Below, piece by piece: positions 26,001 through 38,215 of a stretch of DNA of 64,000 bases. Position 1 is the stretch's first letter. The number at the start of each line of letters is the position of its first letter. The DNA is from Argopecten irradians (lineage: Eukaryota; Mollusca; Bivalvia; Pectinida; Pectinidae), in the NCBI RefSeq assembly GCF_041381155.1, contig NC_091147.1, positions 35,978,909 to 36,042,908 of the forward strand. The letters run 5' to 3'. The notes under the pieces are model-generated. The model saw only the letters and a list, made by a program, of their open reading frames with translations, had not been told where the DNA came from and searched no databases. The position numbers and the translations under genes are program-made.

Positions 26001-29000
26001 AAATATCTGAAACTAAAATTGGTATATATATAGTAATATTGAATGTTGAAAACTTGTTTTATACATTAATGAAACTTTTTATTCAATATTTACCACAAAG
26101 TGTATTCTATTTCTATTCATTTAATGCATTTTCGCATTTTTCCACAATTTATATCGCTTGACCAAGTCTATATGGTTTATCCAAACACTGTTCCAAAATT
26201 GGGAATTTTTTCTCAGATAAAATGGGGTCACTCTTTATAATTTCAAAAACAAGTGGGGTCATTTTCATTCTCTTAGCTTACATAGGATAAGGCGACGATT
26301 ATAACAAAGCTATTTAAACCATTTCCCCTCGTTCTGAGCTGTTATCGTTTAAAATATCTTTATATACAGCTTATCACTTGCTAGAATATTTCTTATTCTT
26401 TCGTGTTGAATATTTCTTGTACATACTTACCACAGTATTTCCGCCTTCCCTCATTCTTTATATTGCTATACATGTTCTCGTAAGATTTAGGAACCTGAAA
26501 TGGTAAGTAATTTACCTATCAATGTCTTCTTCTGATTTGTCCTAATTCAACGTCTAATAATTTCAGATTTGAGCTAGCATATCAAACATAAAACGGGATT
26601 TACTTAATATATATTCAAAAGCTGCAATCTAACCTATCATTTGCGAAACTTATTTGATTCTCGTTTCTTGTGAGCATCTTCGCTGGAATTTTCTTGATTC
26701 GCGATGCATTTTTTTTATATTCGCCGTTTAAATATCATCTTTCGAGTTATCTCACAATATGTATATCAAATTATTACACACATTCCTCACAGAAACAAAA
26801 GATAAAGAATCATAATCGGCCGGTCGCCAAGCAGTATGTAGTCACATCTGATGATCGCTAACGTAAAGTACCTATTCAATGTCGTAGCGAGTATTGTATC
26901 ATACATAATACAAAATACAAAGTCACGTGTGGTACTCGGACGATTTGATTGGCAGTTGGTGATTCATGATCCGTAATTACCATTATACATACCTCTATCG
27001 GCGTATGAACCGACTGGAATGGGAAATACAGGTAAAATGGCTTGCTTTTGTCATGTTTAGATATCAGCTTCCTTGCACGTTCAGCAAACACGTACTGAAA
27101 CAATATGAAATAAAATAAATCTGATATATTCTAAAGATCTGTACCGGTAACAACTTATCTTAAGTTTATTTGAGTCAGTCTTAGGTTACAAAAAATCGCA
27201 TCATTAAACTTTTGCCACTGTCTTTTTCGATTTTCTCACAACATGATGCCGTATAACATTATAGATAATTACGTTGTTTGAGAAAATGACATTTTTTCAC
27301 AGAAAGCGATGAAAGCTGTATTCACAGGAAAAACAACATTGATTTACATAATGTAATACGTTACAGACACTATCATATCACTGGAGTAAAGAATATAACA
27401 AAATAATTCAGTAGTTTTCAAAACGTATGTCTTCGCAACTTTATAGCATTAAAAAAATAACTCTTCAGGTTGGTAGTAAACACTACATATTGTTAATAAA
27501 TTTGAACATTATTTACATGTACGTACTGTTGAGTATTGCGATGTGTCCGGTAGCACAGGTGCTGTATCGTCTCTGAAGTCTTTGCCTCCGGCTGCAACAC
27601 ATTATTAAATAAATGATAATTATTTATCAACATGGACCTTCGTCAATATTTGTATGGGGCTATTATCGTTGGTTTTGCGGTGGTTTGGTAAGAGATGGGT
27701 TGGTGGGGATTGTTATATATTCTTTCACTTGAATGGAATTTCAAACTAAGTTAATCTCGAACTTTTGTTAAACTATGGACGCGCTTTCCATCGAACTGAA
27801 CAATCAAATCCGTCAGAATACGTACATCTAAAGTGCTGAAGAATTATATGACGTCATCATTTTTTGCACCTCACGCGTGAAGTTTCTCGCCGATAACGTC
27901 ACTAAATAAAAATACATATAATTTATACAGATATATTTCAAAACCTTGACCATTCAGAACTAGACAAGACTTTAAAATGTAAACAGGGATTACTGTACTT
28001 CCATAACTTCTCAAGGCCCAGTTAAGAGTTTATCCACGTAAGATTTTATCCACATAAGATTTTATTTTTGAGCTGAAGCGACATACCAACTGTCCGTGTG
28101 TAGTAGTCTTCCTGGCCTTGGTAATAGCCGTAGAAAGTATCAAACCCACGGTACGTCGGGGTACAGTTCCAATTACAAAATCCAAGATGCCACCTGAAAC
28201 ATCAACAAACTTTATAAAAGAAAAACAAGACGTGAAACCAAGCCACTGTTTCGGCTTTCATCAAGGATGCTGATAGTAAAATGTACATTCTGGAATCCAG
28301 TAAATTTCCAAAATGTCAGAACTGATAATGGTAAGTTTCACAAGTATATATGTATATACTACGGCATAGTGTTGAAGAGTCAATATTACCATACTAAGCA
28401 TATTCCGTCTTTGCATATGACAGAGTTAGCTCCCTTGCGGATAGGTATCGATTGTTACGTCATTATTTTGTGATCACAATTCACGTCGTTTTCTTCGAAA
28501 CTTATCCGCAAGTGCAGATAACTCTGTAATATGCAAATTCGGAATATAGTTTGACAGAACGTTTTAAAGTTCGTGTGGTATTTGCAAGGTACTGACCAAA
28601 AAGGATTTTCCCCGTGTACTCTGATTTCCCGCCATTTCAGAATTAACGTACTTAAATGACACTTGTTTTTCATCTCTAAATAAAATTATATATATATATC
28701 ATTACTTACTTTCCAATAGCATGGGTCTCATATCCCAGTTTCTTCAAGTATTGCGGCAGAAATTTAAGCTCGGCAGGTGAACATACTGCTTGTTGAGGTA
28801 AAAGGGCTCCATGCTAAATACAAACATACAAAAGAATCAATCATCTACAGTACCCAAGTTATTCTCTCAGTGACCTAATTTTGCAGTTTCTGGTTTCTTT
28901 TACGACGTTTTTCACAGCGATTCACATTCAGAAAAAGTAGCACAGCTTTTTTCGCTGCGATTACGTTTCATTTCTGTGAATACAAATCGACTGTTGAATA

Positions 29001-31326
29001 CGCAAAATATAATTTTAAGCAAAAAACTTTGGTTTATAGTAAAAACAACGTGTACAATGCATCTTTGATATTCAAATTAAATGTGACTGTACACAACATT
29101 TTACTTACCTAATTGAATTAATTACAAAATGATTATTAATACAAATAGCGAAATGTGAAAGTAAGCATGTTTAACATTGGTTTTAGTTACGAAAAAAAGA
29201 GCTCCCATGCTTGTTTATTAAATTTAACAGTTTTAGTCTTTACTACATGTTTTTTTTGTCTTTGTGCTTATGATTTACCGATCTAAACTAGCCCTTTTAG
29301 CTTGTTTTTTATGAATGAATGGGATATGTAAATATATTACCTGAAATCCAGCCTTGAATGGATAAACTCCCGTCATGAAACAATTCCGCGACCTGTAATA
29401 TGTAACCAATGAGTAAAACCAAGGGAGATGGCTTAGGAAGATGATAAACAAATCTATATGGCTGACTTAAATGGTAAGTGAATCTTTTTTGGATGACATG
29501 AAGTTTAGAAACAATATTCACTGTATGATAATAAAAAGACTAGAAATCAGAACAGAGTAGTTGGTAATTGATTTTTACAATAAATGTATAAATAGATAAA
29601 AATAAAATATCGCGCGGTTAATGTGTTATCATCAACGAGAAATGTAATATGTAATTATTGTATGATCATCAACAAATCCTAATGTTAACTGAGAATTAAG
29701 TAGGTTTTTCGATAAGTACTTGAAGTATTATACTCACGGGGTACAGACTGGCTGTACATAAGACTGGTTTAGTATCACCCCCTCGTACGCCAGTTTGTCA
29801 ATATTAGGTGTAATCATGTCAGGGTTGTGGAACCCAACGTCATTCCAGCCTAAAATAGATAAATGAATAAATAATGAAATATCCAAGGATGGATTCCAAT
29901 TTCGTTAAAACCTTTATCAAATAAATAAATACATATGGAGACACTTTCGTTCTTGAAGGATTCGTTCCAATATCGATTTAACCTTTATCAAATAAATAAA
30001 TACATATGGAGACACTTTCGTTCTTGAAGATTGAAGACGAGAAATATTCTAACGGTTTATTAACATCGTTCCAAGAAATATACAATGATTCAAAGTGGTG
30101 AATATCTCACCTAAATATACACATGGACATTTTAAGGTACTCGTGAATTAAGGTTAAATCGTTCCTGTATTTGCATATTACAGAGTTATCTACACTTGCG
30201 GGTAGGTATTGATTGTGGCGTCATGTGTTTGCGAGAATAACGTCATACTCTTCGGAGAAAACGACGTGAATTGCGCCCACAAAACAAGCTTACAGTAAGT
30301 GTTGCATGCAACACACGGAACAAATTCTGTCTCAAGTTATCGCCTGGAAACGAAAATTTGTGAAACAAACTATTTTTTAGCAACAATGACCTTTTGACTC
30401 AAAATTCAATCCCAAGCCATGTTTTCTTCTATGCTACCATTGTGTGAAATTTGATCAAAATTTGTTGATTTTTTTCTTATGTTCTTGTCGGGAAACGATA
30501 TTTTCTAAATAATCTAATTTTAGTAACAGTGAGCTTTGTCGTTGACCTTTTGACTCCAAATTCGATCCCAAGCTGTATTTTCACATATGCTACCATTTTG
30601 TGAAGTTTGATTGAAATCCGTTCATGTTTTCTCAAGTTATCGTCTTGAAACGAAATCCGGACAGACAGACAGACGGCCGGACGTACGGACGGACAAACAG
30701 ACAGACAGACGGGAACAAACACCAGTCCCCTCCGGTTTCACCGGCAGGGGACTAATAATGACGTCACAATGGTACCTACCAGCAAGGGAGCTAACTCGGT
30801 AAAATGTAACTACGGGATAACAAAATAATGGAATCTATTATCATCAAACTAAATATTTTATTTAGTATTTTGATACTTTCTTAACAGCGAAAGATTATGG
30901 ATATTCTCCTGAAATAGTTAAAGTATTTAGCAAAATGCGAAAATATAAAGCAACACAATAACACTGCCAGCTCAGCTGTCTGCTTTATAGACCAGGGGTG
31001 AAAAGTAGGCAAAGTATTCAGAATGAACATACATAATTAGTTGAACATTATCATTTTCTTTTGAGTTGACAGTTTTAATTTGTGTTGATATGTGCCTTAA
31101 TTTATACGAAACGCCACGAACACGGATAGCCAGCGCTTCCCGTGATAATCAATAATCACCGTTTGAAACGTGATTTTATACTGTGAAGAATACACAACAT
31201 AGATATATATATATACTTACCATAGTCGTCTGCTACCATAAACACAATGTTCGGCTGTTTGGCTTCTCCGGGTATATAGTTCAGTAGAAATACTACACAG
31301 CTTATCAACGATATAATAATGGCCAT
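23035..31326 (-). CDS. Arylsulfatase B-like, tandem copy 3 (14 coding exons, 485 aa, diverged)
   Basis: Exons: 31326-31221, 29849-29738, 29392-29341, 28813-28710, 28193-28087, 27591-27527, 27094-26993, 26494-26431, 25937-25840, 25266-25130, 24752-24694, 24443-24320, 24109-23955, 23207-23035. All are GT/AG. Exon 12 is one codon shorter and exon 13 one codon longer than in copies 1 and 2, so the total is again 1458 nt. The signal peptide differs ([10 protein letters not shown]...). Catalytic residues (DD, CTPSR, GKWH, VHTP, D-N, RGGK) are intact. Exon 4 is strongly altered: the ATCAPTNRTF segment of copies 1 and 2 reads [10 protein letters not shown], and exon 3 has a Cys after SRN. Both lie near the active-site rim, so a different substrate preference is possible (inference). 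Exons 2 and 9 are much more like copy 1 and copy 2 respectively than the rest. Transcribed toward copy 2, about 4.4 kb away. Confidence 0.92.
23612..23736. mobile_element. Palindromic MITE rich in CTTAAGT
   Basis: GATTTCTCGAAATAAACTTA at one end and the inverse of TTTCGAGAAATTGTAGCC at the other; the middle repeats ACTTAAGT. A degenerate relative is at about 2385-2480. Confidence 0.55.
28402..28546. mobile_element. Foldback MITE (TATTCCG family), internally deleted
   Basis: Same ends as the 34.25-kb copy (ATTCCGTCTTTGCATATGAC and ATATGCAAATTCGGAAT), but the second half lacks about 45 bp around the GACGTTACGC region. Lies in an intron of arylsulfatase copy 3. Confidence 0.75.
29891..30028 (+). 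repeat. ~69-bp direct tandem duplication in copy 3 intron 1
   Basis: Two adjacent units (29891-29957, 29958-30028) share CAAATAAATAAATACATATG and GAGACACTTTCGTTCTTGAA. Confidence 0.85.
30160..30805. mobile_element. Foldback MITE (TATTCCG family) interrupted by another repeat
   Basis: Left half at about 30160-30300 and right half at about 30757-30805. The middle holds a different repeat: two related units of about 150 bp (each with GACCTTTTGACTC and TCAAGTTATCG-like parts), then a GGACAGACAGAC run and a CCGGTTTCACCGG hairpin. Lies in intron 1 of copy 3. Open frames here are spurious. Confidence 0.6.
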
Positions 31327-31560
31327 GTTGTCAGTCTGTCTTGTGAGGAACCCGTCGTCTTTCCCTTACGAACGATACTTCTGTTTCCTTATAAAGTGAA
31401 TATATAGCCTCTTTCACTAACAAACCATGTGATGCCGATTCGCTGTGTGATTATCTCTGTATTGACTCAACACATTCATCTGCGTACACCGATTTTGACC
31501 TCGTGTCATGATTTAGCACGTTCACCATTGACGATAGAGTTACTTGATACACCTATTGAG
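31327..31560 (-). promoter_or_regulatory. Candidate promoter region of arylsulfatase copy 3
   Basis: TATATA at 31401-31406, about 75 nt upstream of the ATG. The region to about 31560 (TTTTGACCTCGTGTCATGAT, CACCATTGACGATA) is recognisable again upstream of the relic copy at 39904-40130. It does not resemble the copy 1/2 promoters. Confidence 0.3.
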
Positions 31561-31569
31561 TTTAACTGG

Positions 31570-33940
31570 TGATATGCATGGTTACCCCCATAGAAATTTA
31601 TGGTTGTTTTTAATGCAACGTTTTTTGTTGACTCTTTTTGCTATACCGAACAGGCTACAACCCGCTTTGATTTCAATCATGGATTATGGATATTCAATAT
31701 TCAAAGGCGACATTATCATATCAACATCACTTCATGTTAATATTTATATCAAGATAATTATTTATATATATTGTGTGTCTTCTAATTCTCCATGCAACTT
31801 ATAGAGAGTCATTATCTTGTACGTTTTAACGACCACTAATGTTATTTTATCTGAATTATTTAGTCACATGTAACCAGCTAGTGTACTCAATTCAACATAT
31901 CTACGTGTGTACACAGTTTATGACCTCAGTACTGTCTACATTATACCCTTATGACCTGGCCTACCTGGCTTTGGTCTGTTATTTAGACGTTTCTGTATCT
32001 TAACCTCCTGGATAAGTTTTAGATCATTGATATCTAAATGCACCTTTACCTTGATTTGAATGTAGAAACACGAGATGAACGTGAAATAGATAGAGTTTTT
32101 TTAAAACAAGATTTGAATGAAAATAATGATACCAAGAAAAAAATAACAATAACAATTCGGATATCATTTCAAAATAAATTGTACTGGAAAGTTTGGTATA
32201 TTTTAGTAATAATGTATTAAAGAAATAATTAGTAATAATTACTGAAACGTGTGAGTAAATACATATTTTCGAATCTGGTTTCTTTATCTGTTTGTTAATT
32301 ATTGGAACTTCAGGTAAATGATTATGATGTAGTTTTTAGATTTTAATAGTTTTTAAAATTTCTGATTTTAATGGCTATATCACAGTAGTATTTCTGTTTT
32401 AATCCTTTTAAAATTACAGATTTCATTTTTAATCTAAAAATAACGCATTTCAAAAGTAATTTATTTCAACACCCTAAAAATGTACAACCGTTTAAAGCGA
32501 ATGGAGATGCCTATAGAAACTTTGATAAGATATAACTTAAGAATATTCACCTTAAAATTACTTCGTTGTGTGACAAGCGTCCTATATCTTGACACGTAAA
32601 GGATACACAAAAGTTAAATGTCTTAAAAGACCATGTCACCTGATACCACATGACATGATGTAAGTCAGCCATTTTGTCTCTCCTCAACCGTGAATTACTG
32701 AGCTCTGTACTAACTATTTAAAAATATGAAAAACTAGGTCGTCTATGAATTTGTAAGTGAGTTTAAAGTTATATGTGCCATACTAAAGAATTCAGAAGAG
32801 CTGTTCTTTTGTGATTTTCCATCAAATGTTACCAACTTTTGAATAATACAATACAAGAAGTACTTTTAATGCAATGCATGTTTTTTATTTTACACCAACA
32901 AATAAAAGCTAAAAATGAATTTTGGTAGTACAACCAAATCTAATCATTATAATGACGTTTACTGTGCAGTTAAATGAATTCACATGGTCAGACCATGAAG
33001 TAACGTCGTGGTCAACAATTTCATTTCACAATTTTGTAGTGGTATTAGAAATTGTAAAGTGACTTCTGCAGATATGTCTTCATTTACACATACATTAAGC
33101 TTAATAATAAGAACTTTCATAGAGCAAAAACTATACAATGTATTATGATGATATTATATCTAATATTTTTATCTTTTGAAGGATTTTCATAGCCTTATTC
33201 ATGAAAACTGTCGGTTTTCAATAGAATACTGAAGAAAAAAACAGCATGTCAAAATGTTTGCATAGTTATGGTACAAATCATATTAAACCACTATCATCAT
33301 TCATTCTTCTAAATAAAAAATTAGTAGTAGCTACATATGTATCTTGTATTTTTCAAACTTAACGTTTAAGTTGATGGGTGTGAAATAGAATGATGTAAAA
33401 CAACAATCCAGTGCTTAATTTCGCGTTTTCATGCCTCATGTACGACGATTGAATTGTGCGATTACATGGTTCCACAACACATTCGATATATGTGCGGCGA
33501 AATAGGATCGCGATGTTTTCTTCGCGCTTGGTAATCACCTGTGGAGCTTAATCGGAGCGAAAACATGTTGATCGCAAAACATACAGCATTATAAATGTTA
33601 GATCTCACCTTTCTAGCCATATAATACTATTGCTTAATACATCAAAATAAACCCTGCAGTTAATTACAGTTTTCAGAGTGAAATATAAGGTTTTATGGTG
33701 AAAATATTTTTGTGGTATTTTCAACCCTAGAGAAAATATCACAAAGTAATGATATTTTCACTCGGGTGGAAAATACCACAAAAAATATTTTGACCAATCA
33801 GAACATAGCATTTACAGTGAAAATATCGTTTTGAAAACCAAAAATATCAAATGACGTGTATCTTTTCTATCATTATTTATCAATTTTTATTGCTGGAGCA
33901 TAATTTCATCGTATCAGGTGATGTTATTTTAACCATCCCC
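31570..33940. other. Region upstream of arylsulfatase copy 3
   Basis: No gene seen. 32600-32700 (CACCTGATACCACATGACAT, GTCAGCCATTTTGTCTCTC) resembles 40960-41035. 33690-33830 is an AT-rich palindromic repeat built on AAAATACCACAAAAAATATT. Confidence 0.45.
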
Positions 33941-33949
33941 TCATAAAAA

Positions 33950-34880
33950 TATCAATATGTCCACCCACTCGATGAAATATAACTGTTATTCACTATGAAA
34001 CAATAAATAACCTCAATATATTAGACACAGGCCTTGTAAAGTCAAATAAATACCATCAGATACATAAGCAAATGATTGACAACATGCGTGAAAATTCCTT
34101 AACATTTAGGAAATATAATTCATCGTGTCACTGTTTGTGTTTATACGAAATTCGCGCCTCTTTAAATCATAGTACTTCAATTGGCTGTAATTAGTGTCCC
34201 ATATACTGACACAAAATGATATCGATAGGATCAACATTTATGTACATACATGTATTCCGTCTTTGCATATTACAGAGTTAGCTCCCTTGCGGGTAGGTAT
34301 CGATTGTTACGTCACTATTTTGTGAGCGCAATTCACGTCGTTTTCTCCGAAACGTATGACGTTACGCTCGCAAACACATTACGTCACAATCAATACCTAC
34401 CCACAAGTGTAGATAACTCTGTAATATGCAAATTCGGAATAAAGAATCTAGGTCTATTCATTGCCGGTAGCATTTGCTAAAACAAACAATTACGATGTAA
34501 TATACTATTAGTAAAAAAACAAGACACCAAAAATAAACCAAATGTCATCACATGACACAAAATTGTAGGATAGGTATAGTTATTTATTTCAATATCTATT
34601 GCCCGTCCATTTATGTTCAAAACACTACTCTAATCTTTAACAGTGCCTCCATATATTGACACGAAATCATATCGGTAGGGTCAACATTCATGTACATATT
34701 TTTGTGTCCAAACAGTTGCATATATATACATATACAAGGCCACAATCCAAGTAATCTACAATCTGCTGATTTATCAAAACACTAAAAAGAAAATGAATAC
34801 GTATCATCATACATATATAAAGACAATTTCCGAAATATCACGATAATAATGAAAAACCAATATTGTTATTGCTAAACTCC
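33950..34880 (+). repeat. Duplicated non-coding block (copy A)
   Basis: Shares CATATACTGACACAAAATGA, AATCTAGGTCTATTCATTG and CTGCTGATTTATCAAAACAC-type landmarks in the same order with 36265-36765, and more weakly with 42010-42360. Non-coding. Confidence 0.6.
34253..34441. mobile_element. Foldback MITE (TATTCCG / CTCCCTTGC family), complete copy
   Basis: About 188 bp that is close to a palindrome: TATTCCGTCTTTGCATATTA at the left and TAATATGCAAATTCGGAATA at the right, with GGGTAGGTATCGATTG and CAATCAATACCTACCC further in. A paralogous block at 36.3 kb lacks it, giving an empty site. Confidence 0.8.
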
Positions 34881-35354
34881 GGAGGCTACCAAATTGCCGA
34901 AAATACAAACAAATTAATGTATCTAAATTTTCAAGAATTATGTACATGACAAATAATGTATGATTTAATTATGTGTATTTCAGTTAAGGTAATCTTAAAT
35001 CGTGAAGGTGAAAATGTATTAAGAAATGTATCTCAACTTTGTTTGAAATCGGAGTCAACTGCCTCATTCTCAGTCAACGCCAAACGTGCCTCTATGTAGG
35101 ATTCTCGTTTTGTTACATTCTCCATAATCCAGGGATTACTATCATTATCGTTTTTTCATATTCTTGATATTCCAGGGATTAGTATTATTGCCTTTTTTCA
35201 CATTACCGATTTTCAGGGCTTACTAGTACTACAGATGTCACTTTTTATAAGCCCATCATTATCATATGGAGGGCTATTTAAATTGCTTTTCGTCCGTGTT
35301 CCGTGATCCGGCAGGCCGGCCGTCCGTCCTTCCGTCCGTCCGTCAACACTTCTT

Positions 35355-36120
35355 GTTACCGCTATTTCTCGGATTTCATATGTAGATTCCCCTAGAGCCC
35401 AGGCTGTGCATATTGTATTTTGGGACCGATCGGTCAACAAGATGGCCGCCAGGCAGCCATCATTGATTTTGACAATTGATGTTTGTTACCGCTATTTCTC
35501 AGATAGGTCTGAAGGGATCTCTCTTAAATTTCATATGTAGATTCCCCTAGGGCCCTTGTTGTGCATATTGCATTTTCGGATGGATGGGTCAACAAAATGG
35601 TTGCCAGGCAGCCATCTTGGATTTTGACAATTGAATTTTGTTATCGCTATTTCTCAGTACTGAAATGATCTCTTTCAAATTTCATATGTAGGTTCCCCTA
35701 GGGCCCTAGTTGTGCAAATTGCATTTTTGGACCGGTCGGTCTACAAGGTGGCCGCCAGGTCGCCATCTTGGATTTTGATAGTTAAAGTTTGTTACCGCTA
35801 TTTCTCAAAAAGTGCTAAAGGGATCTCTCTCAAATTTCACATGTAGGTTCCCCTAGGGCCCTAGTTGTGTAAAGTACATTTTTGGACCGGTCGGTCAACA
35901 AGGTGGCCGCCAGGTCGCCATCTTGGATTTCGATAGTTAAAGTTTGTTACCGCTATTTCTCAGAAAGTACTTAAGGGACCTACCTCAAATTTCATATGTA
36001 GGTTTCCCTAGGGCCCTAGTTGTGCATATTGCATTTTGGGACGGATCGGTTAACAAGATGGCCGACAGGTAGCAATCTTGGATTTTAATAATTGAAGTTT
36101 GTTATATATCTCAGAAAGTT
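35355..36120 (+). repeat. Tandem satellite-like array, ~153-bp unit, about five copies
   Basis: GTTACCGCTATTTCTC recurs at 35355, 35485, 35640, 35791 and 35945, with a truncated unit at 36101. Each unit contains CCCCTAGGGCCCTAG and a hairpin-forming AAGATGGCCGCC ... GCCATCTTGG. Units are diverged and the array is non-coding. Confidence 0.8.
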
Positions 36121-36264
36121 TCTGAAAAGCAACAAAAACATAAGAAAACTTGTATGGATGGTCTTAGATGAGGTTACAGCAAGATAACCTGTTCTATCTA
36201 TGTTAACAGTAAGGAGTCATTTCGCTGTTTTGCCGTCTGCGTACTTGTAGTAAACTAACGCGAC

Positions 36265-36765
36265 GTGCATTGGTGACATCATATACTGACACAAAAAGAT
36301 ATCGATGAGGTCTACATCAATGGACACAGATAATCTAGGTCTGCTCATTGTCGGTAGCGTCCATTAAATAAACAATTACAATGTAATATACTATTAATAA
36401 ATCGCATTTTAGGAAATGTGCTAGTTTATCATCTACCTAGTATAACCATCACATGACGCAAATATATAAGATAAGTATAGTTATTTATTTCAACATCTAT
36501 TGCTCATCCCTCTATGTGAAAAATACCAATACAACAATTACAAGTGCCCCATATGTTGACACGAAATGACATCGGTAGGGTCAACATGTATGTACATATT
36601 CGTGTGTCTGTTCGTGTTGTAACATCGACTAGACAACAGTTGCATATATATACATGTACAAGGCCACAGTCAAAATAATCTGCAATCTGCTGATTTATCA
36701 AAACACTAAAAAGAAAACAAATACATATCATCACAGTTAAACAATTTTAGAAACATCGTGAGTAT
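36265..36765 (+). repeat. Duplicated non-coding block (copy B)
   Basis: Contains CATATACTGACACAAAAAGA, AATCTAGGTCTGCTCATTG, TGTAATATACTATTA and CTGCTGATTTATCAAAACAC in the same order as copy A, but lacks the foldback MITE of copy A. Confidence 0.6.
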
Positions 36766-36789
36766 AAGTAAAAAAGCATATATTAATAA

Positions 36790-37045
36790 TTAAAGATGCT
36801 CCACTGCCGACGAATGGTATTTTTTTCTCTATCAAAAAAGGAACAGACGGATTAGTATTTTTCTTCAGTTACAAAATTTACTTACTTCACGCCGTTACTA
36901 CCATTGAAAAGTCAGAGCTTCTTATTTTATTTCAAGATAGAAATATTAAAAATAATTAATTGTATCCCGAAAAATTTCATGACACGCCCTACATGGAAAG
37001 AAGTACTGATTGCGCATGCACCATAAGCAAAATAAAAGGATAATT
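36790..37045. mobile_element. TTAA-flanked MITE (AGATGCTCC family), right end missing
   Basis: Starts TTAAAGATGCTCCACTGCC and matches the 54.9-kb copy through the GCACCATAAGCAAAATAAA segment; similarity then stops. Confidence 0.65.
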
Positions 37046-38215
37046 AGTTACTATCGCAACCTAATTAGAAAACCCATCGACGATCGTGTGGGTATGTACA
37101 TGTCTTCTGTTTTTGTTTTTTCATTATTTTGATTTTGTTGTAGTTTTGATGTCAAAACGTAATATTACTTCGATTTTGAGGTTCTTTCTCCATTGGAATA
37201 TTCGCTCCGTTTTTTGACCATCCGTTTGCAATGTCCGTAAGCTAGTGGAAAGGGGGAGACAACTCATTGTGCAATGTCAATTCCCCGTCTAGAGAGCCTA
37301 CTCTTATAAAGTGCCAATGATAATCAAAGTATGCTGAATGGTTATCAAATTGTGCAATAAAAAGGAGTAAATCTATTATTTAAAGCTGTACATTTAAGAA
37401 ATTATATGAATTGTTCATCATTCATTGACGTCATAACTAAATCAATTTTGGTTCACAAGAAAAATATTTTGAAATCAGACATGAAATTGAAAACAAATAA
37501 AGGTTGTTCATAAATACGTTTACCTCCAAATCCAAAGGTAGATGGTTTTTTATATGCATTGTGGAATCCAACATCGTTCCAACCTGAGATAAATAAATAA
37601 ATAAATAAGTGTCAGGATTGTGGAATCCATCATAGATAAACATACAAAAAATAAGTAGATAGATGAAAACATTAAACATAAATTAATATGACGACAATTT
37701 CGCTCCTAGAGACGATGAATCGAAGGTTTTCACGCTTTACCAACATTGTCCTGGCATTTATAAAATAAATGAATAAATAAAAAATTGCACATTTGAATTT
37801 GTTCTTCATTTTAGAAAATTTTCCGCTGCGAGGCGCGTTTCCTAAAGCGTTCAAGCACGTAATGTTCAAACCTTTAATGATGAAAATTAAATACACACAA
37901 ACTACTAAAAATGTCCATCAAGGGATTATACTATTTCAAAAAATGCTTCTTTAAAAGATTAATTTGTTTATATGTCTTAGCAAGACAATCAATTCATTAT
38001 TATTTTGAGTTACACAACAATGTGCCGATGGTGTGAATCCGGTATGTTCAGAGAGAGCTGGGTTAGATAATGATAAGACAACACTCACAATCATTTCTCA
38101 ATGCAGGTAACTTTAAATTACCGTGTAAAGAACGCTTAAAAATCACCAAACTACAAAATCGTTCGTAATATTTCATTTTTCTTGGGGAGGGGGTGGGGGA
38201 GACTCCTGGACCCCC

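Noticed and set aside
30477..30802. ORFs rich in VCLSVCPSV or TDRRPD
   Set aside because: Produced by the GGACAGACAGAC simple repeat.
35355..36120. CRISPR-like regular repeat array
   Set aside because: Units are adjacent ~153-bp satellite monomers without unique spacers, in a eukaryotic sequence.
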